Below are positions 26,674 through 33,926 of a stretch of 64,000 nucleotides of DNA, piece after piece (position 1 is the first letter of the stretch; each line of letters opens with the position of its first letter). The notes below the pieces were generated by a model. It was given only the letters and a program-made list of their open reading frames with translations. It did not search any database and was not told where the DNA came from. A program made the translations under genes and the position numbers. The stretch is from positions 62,001 to 126,000 of the forward strand of contig JADCLP010000002.1 of the NCBI GenBank assembly GCA_014983025.1. Reading direction: 5' to 3'. The DNA is from Erythrobacteraceae bacterium E2-1 Yellow Sea. Its GTDB lineage: Bacteria; Pseudomonadota; Alphaproteobacteria; Sphingomonadales; Sphingomonadaceae.

Positions 26674-27994
26674 ACGGCTGGACTGGCTGGCTGATGCGCC
26701 GCCGGAATATCGCGAGAGGCTGGCGCAGCATCTCAGCCCGCAGGAATGCAATGAATTCGCCTATCACTGGGGCATCTGGGCGCGCGATGCGCAATTACCG
26801 CCGCCGGGTGATTGGCGCGTATGGCTGGTCATGGCCGGGCGCGGCTTTGGCAAGACACGCTGCGGCGCAGAATGGGTGCGGATGATTGCCGAGAGCGATC
26901 CCGCCGCCCTCATCGCATTGGTCGCCACCAGTCTGGCAGAGGCGCGCGCGGTGATGGTGGAGGGGGAGAGCGGCCTCCTCTCCTGTTCACCGCCCGACCG
27001 AATGCCGGTGTTTGAACCCAGCCTGCGCCGGGTGCGATACCCCAATGGGGCGCAAATACTGCTCTATTCGGCAGCGGAGCCAGAAAGCCTGCGTGGCCCA
27101 CAGCACAGCCATGCCTGGTGTGACGAGATTGGCAAATGGCCGATGAGCCATGACCGGGCGACACGGTGCTGGGACAATATGTTGATGGGCCTGCGGCTGG
27201 GCAGTGATCAGCGCGTTATGGTCACCACCACCCCGCGCAGCGTGCCCATGCTGCATCGCCTGCTGGATGGAGAAGCCAGCGGGCAAACGGTGGTGACCCG
27301 TGGCCGCACGCAAGACAATGCCGCCAATCTGCCCGCGCAGTTCCTGACTGCCATGGAGAGCGAATTCGCCGGCAGCCTGCTCGCCCGGCAGGAACTCGAC
27401 GGCGAAATGGTGGGCGATATCGATGGCGCATTGTGGAGCCGGTCGCTGATTGAACGGTGCCGCGATGCGGGCAGGGAGCCATGTGATTACACCCGCGTGG
27501 TGGTGGCGGTGGACCCGCCTGCCAGCGCCCGCGGCGATGCCTGCGGGATTGTTGTGGCGGCATTGGGCAGTGACGGGCTGGCCCGCGTGCTGGCCGATTG
27601 CTCGGTCGAACAGGCCAGCCCGGAACGCTGGGCGCAGGCGGTGGCGGTGGCGGCCAATGAATGGAGCGCCGACCGCGTGATTGCAGAGGCCAATCAGGGC
27701 GGGGCAATGGTGGAAAGCGTTCTGCGCGCGGCCCAGCAGAGCCTGCCGGTCAAACTGGTTCATGCCCGCCGGGGCAAGGTGGCGCGGGCTGAACCCGTCG
27801 CCGCGCTCTATGAAGCGGGCAAGGTGCGCCATTCGGGAATGTTCCCGCAGCTGGAAGATCAGCTGTGCGGATTGATGCCCGGCGGTGCCTATGAAGGGCC
27901 GGGCCGCAGCCCCGACCGCGCCGATGCGCTGGTCTGGGCGCTGACAGAATTGATGCTGGGGCGCAGCGGTGCACCGCGCGTGCTGCAAGTTTAA
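26663..27994 (+). CDS. GTA terminase large subunit (gp2)
   Basis: DNA packaging motor of 443 aa, a GTP/ATPase-nuclease of the phage terminase-large family. The ATPase part has Walker A-like MAGRGFGKTRCGAEW near residue 58 and Walker B-like SHAWCDEIGKWPMS near residue 155. The C-terminal nuclease has VVVAVDPPASARGDACGIV and later ADALVWALTELML with Asp residues of an RNase H fold. GTG start at 26663 overlaps gp1. Strongly like alphaproteobacterial GTA and phage-derived terminases. Confidence 0.94.
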   Translation: MTAERLDWLADAPPEYRERLAQHLSPQECNEFAYHWGIWARDAQLPPPGDWRVWLVMAGRGFGKTRCGAEWVRMIAESDPAALIALVATSLAEARAVMVEGESGLLSCSPPDRMPVFEPSLRRVRYPNGAQILLYSAAEPESLRGPQHSHAWCDEIGKWPMSHDRATRCWDNMLMGLRLGSDQRVMVTTTPRSVPMLHRLLDGEASGQTVVTRGRTQDNAANLPAQFLTAMESEFAGSLLARQELDGEMVGDIDGALWSRSLIERCRDAGREPCDYTRVVVAVDPPASARGDACGIVVAALGSDGLARVLADCSVEQASPERWAQAVAVAANEWSADRVIAEANQGGAMVESVLRAAQQSLPVKLVHARRGKVARAEPVAALYEAGKVRHSGMFPQLEDQLCGLMPGGAYEGPGRSPDRADALVWALTELMLGRSGAPRVLQV

Positions 27995-28010
27995 ACTGAA
28001 AGGAAATTGG

Positions 28011-29168
28011 ATGTCCTTCCTTGACACCCTGACCTCCGCCTTCAAGGGCGGGGGCGAAAATCGCGTGCCCTTGGCGCGCGGCTATATCTCGCCCTGGGCG
28101 GTCGCCTATGACAGCGCGCGGCAGGGCAGAAATTTCGATTATGCCGCGTCAATCCGTCAGGGTTTCCTGTCCAATCCCATTGCCCAGCGCGCAGTGCGGA
28201 TCGTGGCAGAGGGTGTGGGCAGCACGCCGATCAACCCCACCGATGATCGCCTGTCCGCCCTGGTCGCGGCCAGCAGTGCAGGCCAATCGCTGGTGGAAAC
28301 GCTCGCCGCGCAATTGCTGCTCCACGGCAATGGCTATGTTCAGGTGATCAAGGATGCCAGCGGCACGCCGGTGGAATTGTTTGCCCTGCGCCCTGAACGG
28401 GTGCGGGTGATTGCCGGGGCCGATGGTTGGCCCGCGGCTTACGAATATCGCGTCAATGAAAAGGCGCTGACAATCGCGCTGGAAGATGAGGATGGCTGGC
28501 CCAACATCATCCACCTCAAAGCCATGCACCCGGCAGATGATCATTATGGTGCCGGAGCCCTGTCCGCCGCGCAGCAGGCGATTGCGATCCATAACGCCGC
28601 GTCGAGCTGGAACCTTGCACTACTGGAAAATGCCGCGCGGCCATCTGGCGCGCTGGTCTATGAAGCGGGGGACGGCAGCGGGCTGACGGCGGAGCAGTTT
28701 GAAAGGCTCAAGTCTGAACTCGCCAGTGCCTTTGCCGGGGAAGGGAATGCCGGGCGGCCCATGCTGCTTGACGGTGGCCTGAAATGGCAGAGCATGGCGC
28801 ATTCCCCCGCCGACATGGATTTTGCCACGCTGAAAAGCGCCGCGGCGCGCGACATTGCCCTCGCCTTTGGGGTGCCGCCTATGCTGCTCGGCCTGCCGGG
28901 CGATAATACCTATTCCAATTATCGGGAGGCCAATCGCGCGCTGTGGCGACTGACCCTGCTGCCGCTCGCCACCAAGCTTTATCAGGGGTTGCAGGAAGGC
29001 TTGGCGGCATGGTTCCCCGATGCACGGCTGGCCGTGGATCTCGACCGTGTACCGGCGCTTTCGGAAGACCGTGAGCGGTTGTGGAAGCAATTGTCAGAGG
29101 CCGATTTCCTCAGCGACGCGGAAAAGCGCGCCATGCTGGGGCTGGAGCCACAGGGAGGTAAAGCATGA
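28011..29168 (+). CDS. GTA portal protein (gp3, HK97 family)
   Basis: Protein of 385 aa forming the ring through which DNA enters the head. It has the HK97-portal pattern: YISPWAVAYDSARQGRN, LAAQLLLHGNGYVQVIK, YGAGALSAAQQAI and SSWNLALLENAARPSGAL, and FGVPPMLLGLPGDNTYSNY. I chose ATG 28011, with AAAGGAAA before it; the longer frame starts inside the terminase gene. The stop overlaps the following small gene by four bases. Confidence 0.94.
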   Translation: MSFLDTLTSAFKGGGENRVPLARGYISPWAVAYDSARQGRNFDYAASIRQGFLSNPIAQRAVRIVAEGVGSTPINPTDDRLSALVAASSAGQSLVETLAAQLLLHGNGYVQVIKDASGTPVELFALRPERVRVIAGADGWPAAYEYRVNEKALTIALEDEDGWPNIIHLKAMHPADDHYGAGALSAAQQAIAIHNAASSWNLALLENAARPSGALVYEAGDGSGLTAEQFERLKSELASAFAGEGNAGRPMLLDGGLKWQSMAHSPADMDFATLKSAAARDIALAFGVPPMLLGLPGDNTYSNYREANRALWRLTLLPLATKLYQGLQEGLAAWFPDARLAVDLDRVPALSEDRERLWKQLSEADFLSDAEKRAMLGLEPQGGKA

Positions 29169-29473
29169 ACCGCGAAGATCTGCTCGCCCGGTTAATGGCG
29201 CAGGCCGTGAGCGAGGGCAGCGAATTGGTGACCTTGCGTGCCATCGTCGAAGAAACGAGCGAGCTGACCACGGGCCGCGTATTGGCGCGGCTGGGCCTGT
29301 CCGATGCGGGCGCGCAGGAAGATATTGACGAATTGCGCGAGCTGCTGCGCGCCTGGCGCGATGCCAAGGCGAGCGCATGGAAGGCGATTGTCGACTGGGT
29401 GGTGCGCGCCGCGCTGGCCCTGCTGCTGATCGGCATTGCCGTGCGCATGGGAGTAGCGGAGCTGCTGCAATGA
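29165..29473 (+). CDS. DUF6127-type small membrane protein in GTA head module
   Basis: Protein of 102 aa. The first 60 residues are helical and acidic (LLARLMAQAVSEGSELVTLR, then ELTTGRVLARLGLSD) and the C-terminus is one membrane helix (ALALLLIGIAVRMGVAELL). I associate it with DUF6127, found in sphingomonad GTA clusters. Its start overlaps the portal stop by four bases and its stop overlaps the protease start by four bases, so it is an integral part of the operon. It could be a membrane anchor for head assembly or a holin-like protein; neither is shown. Confidence 0.68.
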   Translation: MNREDLLARLMAQAVSEGSELVTLRAIVEETSELTTGRVLARLGLSDAGAQEDIDELRELLRAWRDAKASAWKAIVDWVVRAALALLLIGIAVRMGVAELLQ

Positions 29474-29919
29474 GCGAGTCCATCCGCATCGCCGGATATG
29501 CCGCCCTGTTTGATATCGCCGATGCAGCGCGAGACCGGATTGTGCCGGGCGCATTTGCCGCCACACTGAAGAACCGCGCCACGCCGCTGCCGCTCTATTG
29601 GCAGCACCGCCCGGACCAGCCGATTGGCGTGGTGGAAAAGGCAAGCGAAGATGCGCGCGGTTTGCGAGTGATCGCCAGGATCGACAATGCACGGGGCCGC
29701 GCCGCGCATATGCTGAAACACGGCGAGGTAAGCGGCCTCAGCTTCGGATACCGCGCCCGCGCCTTCCGCCGTGACGAAACAGGCCGGACACTTTCGGAAA
29801 TCGAATTGTTTGAAATCAGCCTCGTCACCCACCCGCTGCAACATGGCGCGCGTGTGCATTATGTTTTTGACCCTCAAACGCCGGGCGCGGCCCCTCCGGG
29901 CCGCTTGGCTTCGGCCTGA
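29470..29919 (+). CDS. GTA prohead protease (gp4, HK97 family)
   Basis: Protein of 149 aa that processes the capsid during head maturation. N-terminal GYAALFDIADAARDRIVPGAF and AATLKNRATPLPLYWQHR carry the conserved His; the serine segment is LKHGEVSGLSFGYRARAFRR. Catalytic His and Ser of the HK97 protease family are thus both present. The start ATG 29470 overlaps the preceding gene; the longer frame has no family match. Two hairpins lie between it and the capsid gene. Confidence 0.92.
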   Translation: MSESIRIAGYAALFDIADAARDRIVPGAFAATLKNRATPLPLYWQHRPDQPIGVVEKASEDARGLRVIARIDNARGRAAHMLKHGEVSGLSFGYRARAFRRDETGRTLSEIELFEISLVTHPLQHGARVHYVFDPQTPGAAPPGRLASA

Positions 29920-29932
29920 CCGGCCGTCACGC

Positions 29933-29956
29933 GGTCGCGTTCTGGCTGCCGCGACC
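29933..29956 (+). other. Hairpin downstream of prohead protease
   Basis: Inverted repeat GGTCGCG (29933-29939) and CGCGACC (29950-29956) with a ten-base loop. No T run follows. It lies 13 bases after the protease stop and before the stronger terminator at 29985. Confidence 0.5.
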
Positions 29957-29984
29957 AGGAACTGAACCCACAACTTCACCCAGC

Positions 29985-30009
29985 GGCCGCCATCAGGGGC
30001 GGCCTTTTT
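29985..30009 (+). terminator. Terminator-like hairpin between protease and capsid genes
   Basis: Seven-pair GC stem (29985-29991 with 29998-30004), six-base loop, then five T. It lies 29 bases before the capsid start. In this place it would partly stop transcription from upstream, or mark an mRNA processing point. Confidence 0.75.
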
Positions 30010-30037
30010 CATGCCCCCAAGAAAGGTTGAATGCCCC

Positions 30038-31177
30038 ATGGATAATACCCCAACCCCCACTGCCGACCCGATGGAAGCGAGCTTCGACATTGTCGCCCGC
30101 CAGGACAAGGCAGAGGCCGAAATCACCACCCTACGCAGCGATGTCGATGAAGTGAAATCGCGTCTGGACAAGGTCGCCCGCGCTGCCACCCGCCCCACTA
30201 TTGGCGGGCAAGACAATGCGCCCGAAGTGAAGGGCTTTGTCGATGGCTATCTGCGCCGTGGCCGTGAAACCGAAGTGAAATCTATCAGTGGCGCTGTGCC
30301 CACAGAAGGTGGCTTTGCCGTACCGCAGCTGGTGGATCAGCGCATTTCCAGCGAACTGGCTGAAATCAGCCCGATCCGTGCATTGGCGCAGGTCGTGCAG
30401 ACCGGCACTGCCGGTTATCGCAAGCTGATGGCGACCGGTGGCACTGCGTCTGGCTGGGTCAGCGAAACTGCTTCGCGCCCTGAAACCGATACGCCGCAGT
30501 TCATTGAAATTGCCCCGCCGACAGGTGAGCTTTACGCCAATCCTGCGGCCAGCCAGTCCATGTTGGATGATGCCGATTTCGATATCGAAGCATGGCTGGC
30601 CAGCGAAATCGCGATGGAATTCGCCCGTGCAGAAGGTGCGGCCTTCGTCAATGGCACAGGGCTGGATCAGCCCGCCGGTTTCCTGACCGGCCCCATGTCC
30701 ACCGCAGAAGATGGCGTGCGTGCTTTTGGCGCGCTGCAATATATCGGTTCCGGTGATGCCACCGGGTTTGATTCCGCACCCGATGCCAAGCTGGTGGATC
30801 TGATCCACACGATGAAATCCGGCCACCGCCAGGGTGCCAGCTTCGTGATGAATTCGGCCACTCTGGCAGAGGTCCGCAAGCTGAAAACCGCTGACGGCGC
30901 ATTCCTGTGGCAGCCGGGCCTAGTGGAAGGCCAGCCCGATCGCCTGCTGGGTTATCCGGTGGTTGAGGCAGAGGATATGCCCGATATCGCATCGGGTGCC
31001 TTCCCGATCGCCTTCGGAAATTTCCGCCATGGCTATCTGATCGCGGAATCGGGTGCGACGCAGATCCTGCGTGATCCCTATACCAACAAGCCCTTCGTCC
31101 ACTTCTACGCGACCAAACGTGTGGGCGGTCAGGTGCTCGACAGCGCGGCGATCAAGCTGCTCAAGATCGAAGCCTGA
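30038..31177 (+). CDS. GTA major capsid protein (gp5, HK97 fold)
   Basis: Protein of 379 aa. Residues 1-70 form a coiled-coil delta domain (EAEITTLRSDVDEVKSRLDK). The mature part has AVPTEGGFAVPQLVDQRI, GWVSETASRPETDTPQFIE, and late AIAFGNFRHGYLIAE with DPYTNKPFVHFYATKRVGG, classic HK97-capsid sequence. Processing by the upstream protease is expected near residue 85-90. ATG 30038 was chosen since the longer frame starts inside the terminator hairpin region and lacks a good ribosome binding site; AAAGGTTGA lies upstream. Terminator-like hairpins flank it, so its level may be set separately. Confidence 0.95.
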   Translation: MDNTPTPTADPMEASFDIVARQDKAEAEITTLRSDVDEVKSRLDKVARAATRPTIGGQDNAPEVKGFVDGYLRRGRETEVKSISGAVPTEGGFAVPQLVDQRISSELAEISPIRALAQVVQTGTAGYRKLMATGGTASGWVSETASRPETDTPQFIEIAPPTGELYANPAASQSMLDDADFDIEAWLASEIAMEFARAEGAAFVNGTGLDQPAGFLTGPMSTAEDGVRAFGALQYIGSGDATGFDSAPDAKLVDLIHTMKSGHRQGASFVMNSATLAEVRKLKTADGAFLWQPGLVEGQPDRLLGYPVVEAEDMPDIASGAFPIAFGNFRHGYLIAESGATQILRDPYTNKPFVHFYATKRVGGQVLDSAAIKLLKIEA

Positions 31178-31225
31178 TCCCCTCTCCCGGCGGGGTTGAG
31201 TGCCCCCTTCTCCCCCGCCGCCTTC

Positions 31226-31285
31226 GCGCCCGCACTGCCAGCTGCTGATCCTGTCAGCACAGGCGGGTGCGGGCGCACCCTTTTT
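31226..31285 (+). promoter_or_regulatory. Attenuator-like alternative hairpins after capsid gene
   Basis: A terminator hairpin, 31265-31270 pairing with 31275-31280 and followed by five T (31281-31285), overlaps a segment at 31267-31276 that is also perfectly complementary over ten bases to 31226-31235. The two structures exclude each other. The arrangement matches a terminator/antiterminator pair, though simple downregulation after the capsid gene is also possible. Confidence 0.5.
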
Positions 31286-31311
31286 ACCAATTTTCCAGCA
31301 GGGAGACCGCG

Positions 31312-31857
31312 ATGAAGCGGACAATCGTCCAGCCAGCAGACCTGTCCGGCGCGGCGCTGAGTGAGCTGAAACAATGGCTCGGCATCACGCGGCCAGATGA
31401 AGATGCGCAATTGACCGGCCTGCTTCAGGCCAGCCACGATATGTGCGAAGCCTTTATCCGCCAGCTGCCGGTGGAATGCGGTTGCGAAGAAGTGGTTGAG
31501 GCATCGGGCCAATGGGCCATGCTGTCATCACGCCCGGTACGCGCGATCACCGGCGTTGAAACTCTGGCCATTGACGGCACACGCAGCCCACTTTCCAGCG
31601 ATCACTACGCGGTAGAGATCGATGCAGAGGGGCGCGGCAAATTCCGCCTGACCAGAACCATCACCGACGATCGGCTGGTAATCAGCTTCGTCGTCGGAAT
31701 CGCGCCTGACTGGCCCAGCCTGCCCGATAGCATCAGGCAGGGAATGATCCGTCTCGCCGCCTTCCAATATCGGGATCGCGACACGACAACGCTGGAAAGC
31801 CCGCCCGCCAGCATTGCCGCGCTGCTGCGGCCCTGGCGCGTGGTGGGTCTGACATGA
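31312..31857 (+). CDS. GTA head-tail connector protein (gp6)
   Basis: Protein of 181 aa of the phage gp6-like head-tail adaptor type. The start segment LKQWLGITRPDEDAQLTGLL and ASHDMCEAFIRQLP are characteristic. A beta-rich middle (SSDHYAVEIDAEGRGKFRLT) and helical end GMIRLAAFQYRDRDTT follow. ATG 31312 has GGGAG before it; the frame extends 15 codons upstream into the hairpin. It should attach to the portal ring. The next small ORF starts in its stop codon. Confidence 0.85.
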   Translation: MKRTIVQPADLSGAALSELKQWLGITRPDEDAQLTGLLQASHDMCEAFIRQLPVECGCEEVVEASGQWAMLSSRPVRAITGVETLAIDGTRSPLSSDHYAVEIDAEGRGKFRLTRTITDDRLVISFVVGIAPDWPSLPDSIRQGMIRLAAFQYRDRDTTTLESPPASIAALLRPWRVVGLT

Positions 31858-32024
31858 TCGAAGCAAAACCTGCTGCATCATTTCGCGCAATTTCAGCACG
31901 CCTGACGCAGCGCGCCCAATCGCTGGCCAATGCCCGCGCCCACCAATTGCGTGCTTCCCGGCACAGTGATGGCCGCGATTGGCGTGATGCTCGCCTGCTC
32001 TGGCCGCTCTTTTCAAGGAACTGA
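31854..32024 (+). CDS. Small basic protein in place of GTA gp7 (56 aa)
   Basis: Small ORF starting at the ATGA overlap with gp6 and ending eight bases before the gp8 start. It begins MIEAKPAASFRAISARL and ends in WPLFSRN. It is rich in Arg, Ala and Ser, and mainly helical. Canonical gp7 (head-tail stopper) is about twice as long with a beta-barrel fold, and I see no similarity. Tight coupling on both sides supports translation. It may be a shortened or replaced stopper, or a sphingomonad-specific protein. Confidence 0.6.
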   Translation: MIEAKPAASFRAISARLTQRAQSLANARAHQLRASRHSDGRDWRDARLLWPLFSRN

Positions 32025-32029
32025 TCATC

Positions 32030-32425
32030 ATGGAAAGCCAGCTGCGCGCCGCGCTGATTGACTGGTTGCGTGCCGACCCGGCGCTGGACCCAATCAACGC
32101 GATCGAGGAAGAAAGCCCGCTATCCGCTAGTCCACCCTGGCTGGGGATTGCGGCCAGCACCTCTGCCGATTGGAGCACGAAGGATCGCATCGGGCGCGAA
32201 GTGCGCGTGGCGCTGGAGCTGGTGATGCGCGGTGATCAGGCGGCCGATGATGCCGGGCTGGTCACCGCCATTGAACAACGCATCGCCGCGCTTCCCTCTG
32301 CCCAGTCGCAATTTGAACTGGCCAGCGCCCAGTTCCTGCGCGCCCGCGCTCAACGCCGCGCCAATAATCTGCGCGCGCATCTGATCGAATATCGTTTTCG
32401 CATTCTCGCCAACCCCACGGAGTAA
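32030..32425 (+). CDS. GTA tail terminator (gp8, DUF3168)
   Basis: Protein of 131 aa. N-terminal LRAALIDWLRADPALDPINA, and SAQFLRARAQRRANNLRAHL near the end, match DUF3168, the tail-completion protein that joins tail tube to connector. ATG 32030 has AAGGA ten bases upstream. It lies five bases before the major tail protein gene. All landmarks are complete and there is no frameshift. Confidence 0.88.
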   Translation: MESQLRAALIDWLRADPALDPINAIEEESPLSASPPWLGIAASTSADWSTKDRIGREVRVALELVMRGDQAADDAGLVTAIEQRIAALPSAQSQFELASAQFLRARAQRRANNLRAHLIEYRFRILANPTE

Positions 32426-32430
32426 TTGCC

Positions 32431-32841
32431 ATGTCCGCACAAAAGGGCTCTGCCTTCCTTCTGAAAATCGGTGATGGCGCCACGCCGCCTGCCGCCTATG
32501 AAACCGTCGCCGGTCTGCGCACCACGCAAATGTCGATCAATGGTGACACGGTGGTGGTGACACACAAGGAATCGGGCGGATGGCGCGAATTGCTCTCTGG
32601 CGCGGGCACGCGGTCTGTCTCAGTCAGCGCCGCCGGGATTTTCCTGGGCAGCAATGCGGAAAATGCCATCCGCAATCACGCGCTGGCAGGCACGATCGAT
32701 GCATATGAATTGTCGTTTGAAGATGGTGCCAGAATGCAGGGCCGCTTTCTGGTGCAGAGGCTGGATTATGCTGGCGATTTCAATGGAGAGCGCAATTATA
32801 CGCTGCAGCTGGAAAGTTCCGGCCCGGTTACCGCGCTGTGA
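32431..32841 (+). CDS. GTA major tail tube protein (gp9)
   Basis: Protein of 136 aa of the TP901-1-like tail tube family. N-terminal SAQKGSAFLLKIGDGATPPA, the beta-rich middle TVVVTHKESGGWRELLSGAG, and QRLDYAGDFNGERNYTLQL near the end are conserved. It polymerises into the non-contractile tail. GGAG precedes ATG 32431. The stop overlaps the start of gp10 by four bases (GTGA). Confidence 0.9.
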   Translation: MSAQKGSAFLLKIGDGATPPAAYETVAGLRTTQMSINGDTVVVTHKESGGWRELLSGAGTRSVSVSAAGIFLGSNAENAIRNHALAGTIDAYELSFEDGARMQGRFLVQRLDYAGDFNGERNYTLQLESSGPVTAL

Positions 32842-33149
32842 CGCGACCGGCCAATCCCATGCGCGGGGAAGCCACACTTGCGGTAGATGGCAAGACATGG
32901 CTGCTGCGCCCCACATTTGAGGCACTTGTCGCGGCGGAGGACGAGCTTGGCTCGCTCTTTGCCATGGTGGAACGTGCGGCTGAAGGTTCGCTCAAACTGG
33001 CCGAAATCAGCGCGATGTTATGGCATTGCCTGCCTGCTGACAATCGCCCGGACCGCGCCACGGTCAATCAGGCCATTCTGGAAATGGGTCTGGTCGGCGC
33101 AATGGTGCCGCTGCGGGTCATTTTCAGCCAGGTGCTGAAGGGCGCGTAA
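32838..33149 (+). CDS. GTA tail assembly chaperone (gp10)
   Basis: Protein of 103 aa. RGEATLAVDGKTWLLRPTFEA, then LVAAEDELGSLFAMVERAAE and LKLAEISAMLWHCLP, are diagnostic for GTA_gp10. It should cover the tape measure during tail assembly. GTG start at 32838 overlaps the gp9 stop; a later ATG would cut seven residues from the N-terminus. The next gene begins at the last base of its stop codon. Confidence 0.88.
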   Translation: MTRPANPMRGEATLAVDGKTWLLRPTFEALVAAEDELGSLFAMVERAAEGSLKLAEISAMLWHCLPADNRPDRATVNQAILEMGLVGAMVPLRVIFSQVLKGA

Positions 33150-33346
33150 TGGCCCGCGCTCTGGCCGAGGCGATCCCGCGTCTTTGCGCCCTGTCCGCAC
33201 AATTTCTCAGCTGGCGCCCGGCTGAATTCTGGGCCGCCACCCCGGCAGAACTGGCGCTGGCGCTGAGCGATCCGGCCCAAAAGCAAGGCGAGCTGGTCTC
33301 GCTATCCGATTTCGAACATTTGCTGGAGCTTGAACGCAATGGATGA
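33149..33346 (+). CDS. GTA second tail assembly chaperone (gp10.1, TIGR02216-like)
   Basis: Protein of 65 aa. LSWRPAEFWAATPAELALAL is the typical core of the short phage chaperone between gp10 and the tape measure. It starts by a one-base overlap (TAATG) with gp10. In lambda-type phages the two chaperones are joined by a frameshift; here they are separate genes with re-initiation. It overlaps the tape-measure start by eight bases. Confidence 0.85.
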   Translation: MARALAEAIPRLCALSAQFLSWRPAEFWAATPAELALALSDPAQKQGELVSLSDFEHLLELERNG

Positions 33347-33914
33347 CGCAATTGAAGAGCTGGTGATCGATGTGCGCGCCACAACAGACGGTTTCGCCAG
33401 CGATATGGCCCAGATGAAGGGTGTGCTCGATTCCAGCCTGTTGGATGGCTTCGAACGGGCAGGATCAGTGCTGGAACGCGGATTGATGAAGGCGATCCGT
33501 ACCGGCAGCCTGGGTTTTGACGATCTGAAGCGCGCGGCATTTCAGGCGATTGACCAGATTGCCGCACAGGCGATCCAGTCCGGCCTTGGCTCGCTGTTTT
33601 CCGGTCAATCGGGTGGTGGCGTGGGCGGGTTGCTCGGCGGCTTTGTCGGCGCACTATTTGGCCTGCCCGGCCGTGCCACGGGCGGGCCGGTTTCACCCGG
33701 TCGCGGCTATGTGGTGGGCGAACGTGGGCCGGAACTGTTCGTCCCCACATCGGCAGGCCGGGTCGAAAGCGGCACCACGCAGCCCGGCACGGGCCGCGAT
33801 GTGCGCGTGGCGATCCAGCTGGCCGCCCCGCGCGGCACCGCCGCCCCCACCGCCATGCGCCGGTCATCGCGCCAGGTCGCCAGCGCGGTTCGTCGCGCAT
33901 TGCAAGATTCGTAA
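33339..33914 (+). CDS. GTA tail tape measure protein (gp11)
   Basis: Protein of 191 aa, short for a tape measure. The N-terminal half is helical (VIDVRATTDGFASDMAQMKG; DLKRAAFQAIDQIAAQAI). A Gly-rich segment near residue 90-115 (SGGGVGGLLGGFVGALFG) is probably membrane-active. The end carries ATGGPVSPGRGYVVGERGPE and LFVPTSAGRVE, the hallmark of tape-measure C-termini. The ATG at 33339 was chosen over an upstream TTG. It sets tail length, which should be short as in R. capsulatus GTA. Confidence 0.88.
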   Translation: MDDAIEELVIDVRATTDGFASDMAQMKGVLDSSLLDGFERAGSVLERGLMKAIRTGSLGFDDLKRAAFQAIDQIAAQAIQSGLGSLFSGQSGGGVGGLLGGFVGALFGLPGRATGGPVSPGRGYVVGERGPELFVPTSAGRVESGTTQPGTGRDVRVAIQLAAPRGTAAPTAMRRSSRQVASAVRRALQDS

Positions 33915-33926
33915 GGAGGCATCGCC

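Noticed and set aside
26987..28045. 352-aa open frame antisense to the large terminase and portal
   Set aside because: Terminase has complete motifs on the plus strand; the antisense product is His/Arg-rich and resembles nothing.
33149..33346. Programmed frameshift joining gp10 and gp10.1
   Set aside because: The second gene has its own ATG in a TAATG overlap; no clear slippery heptamer was noticed, so re-initiation is simpler.
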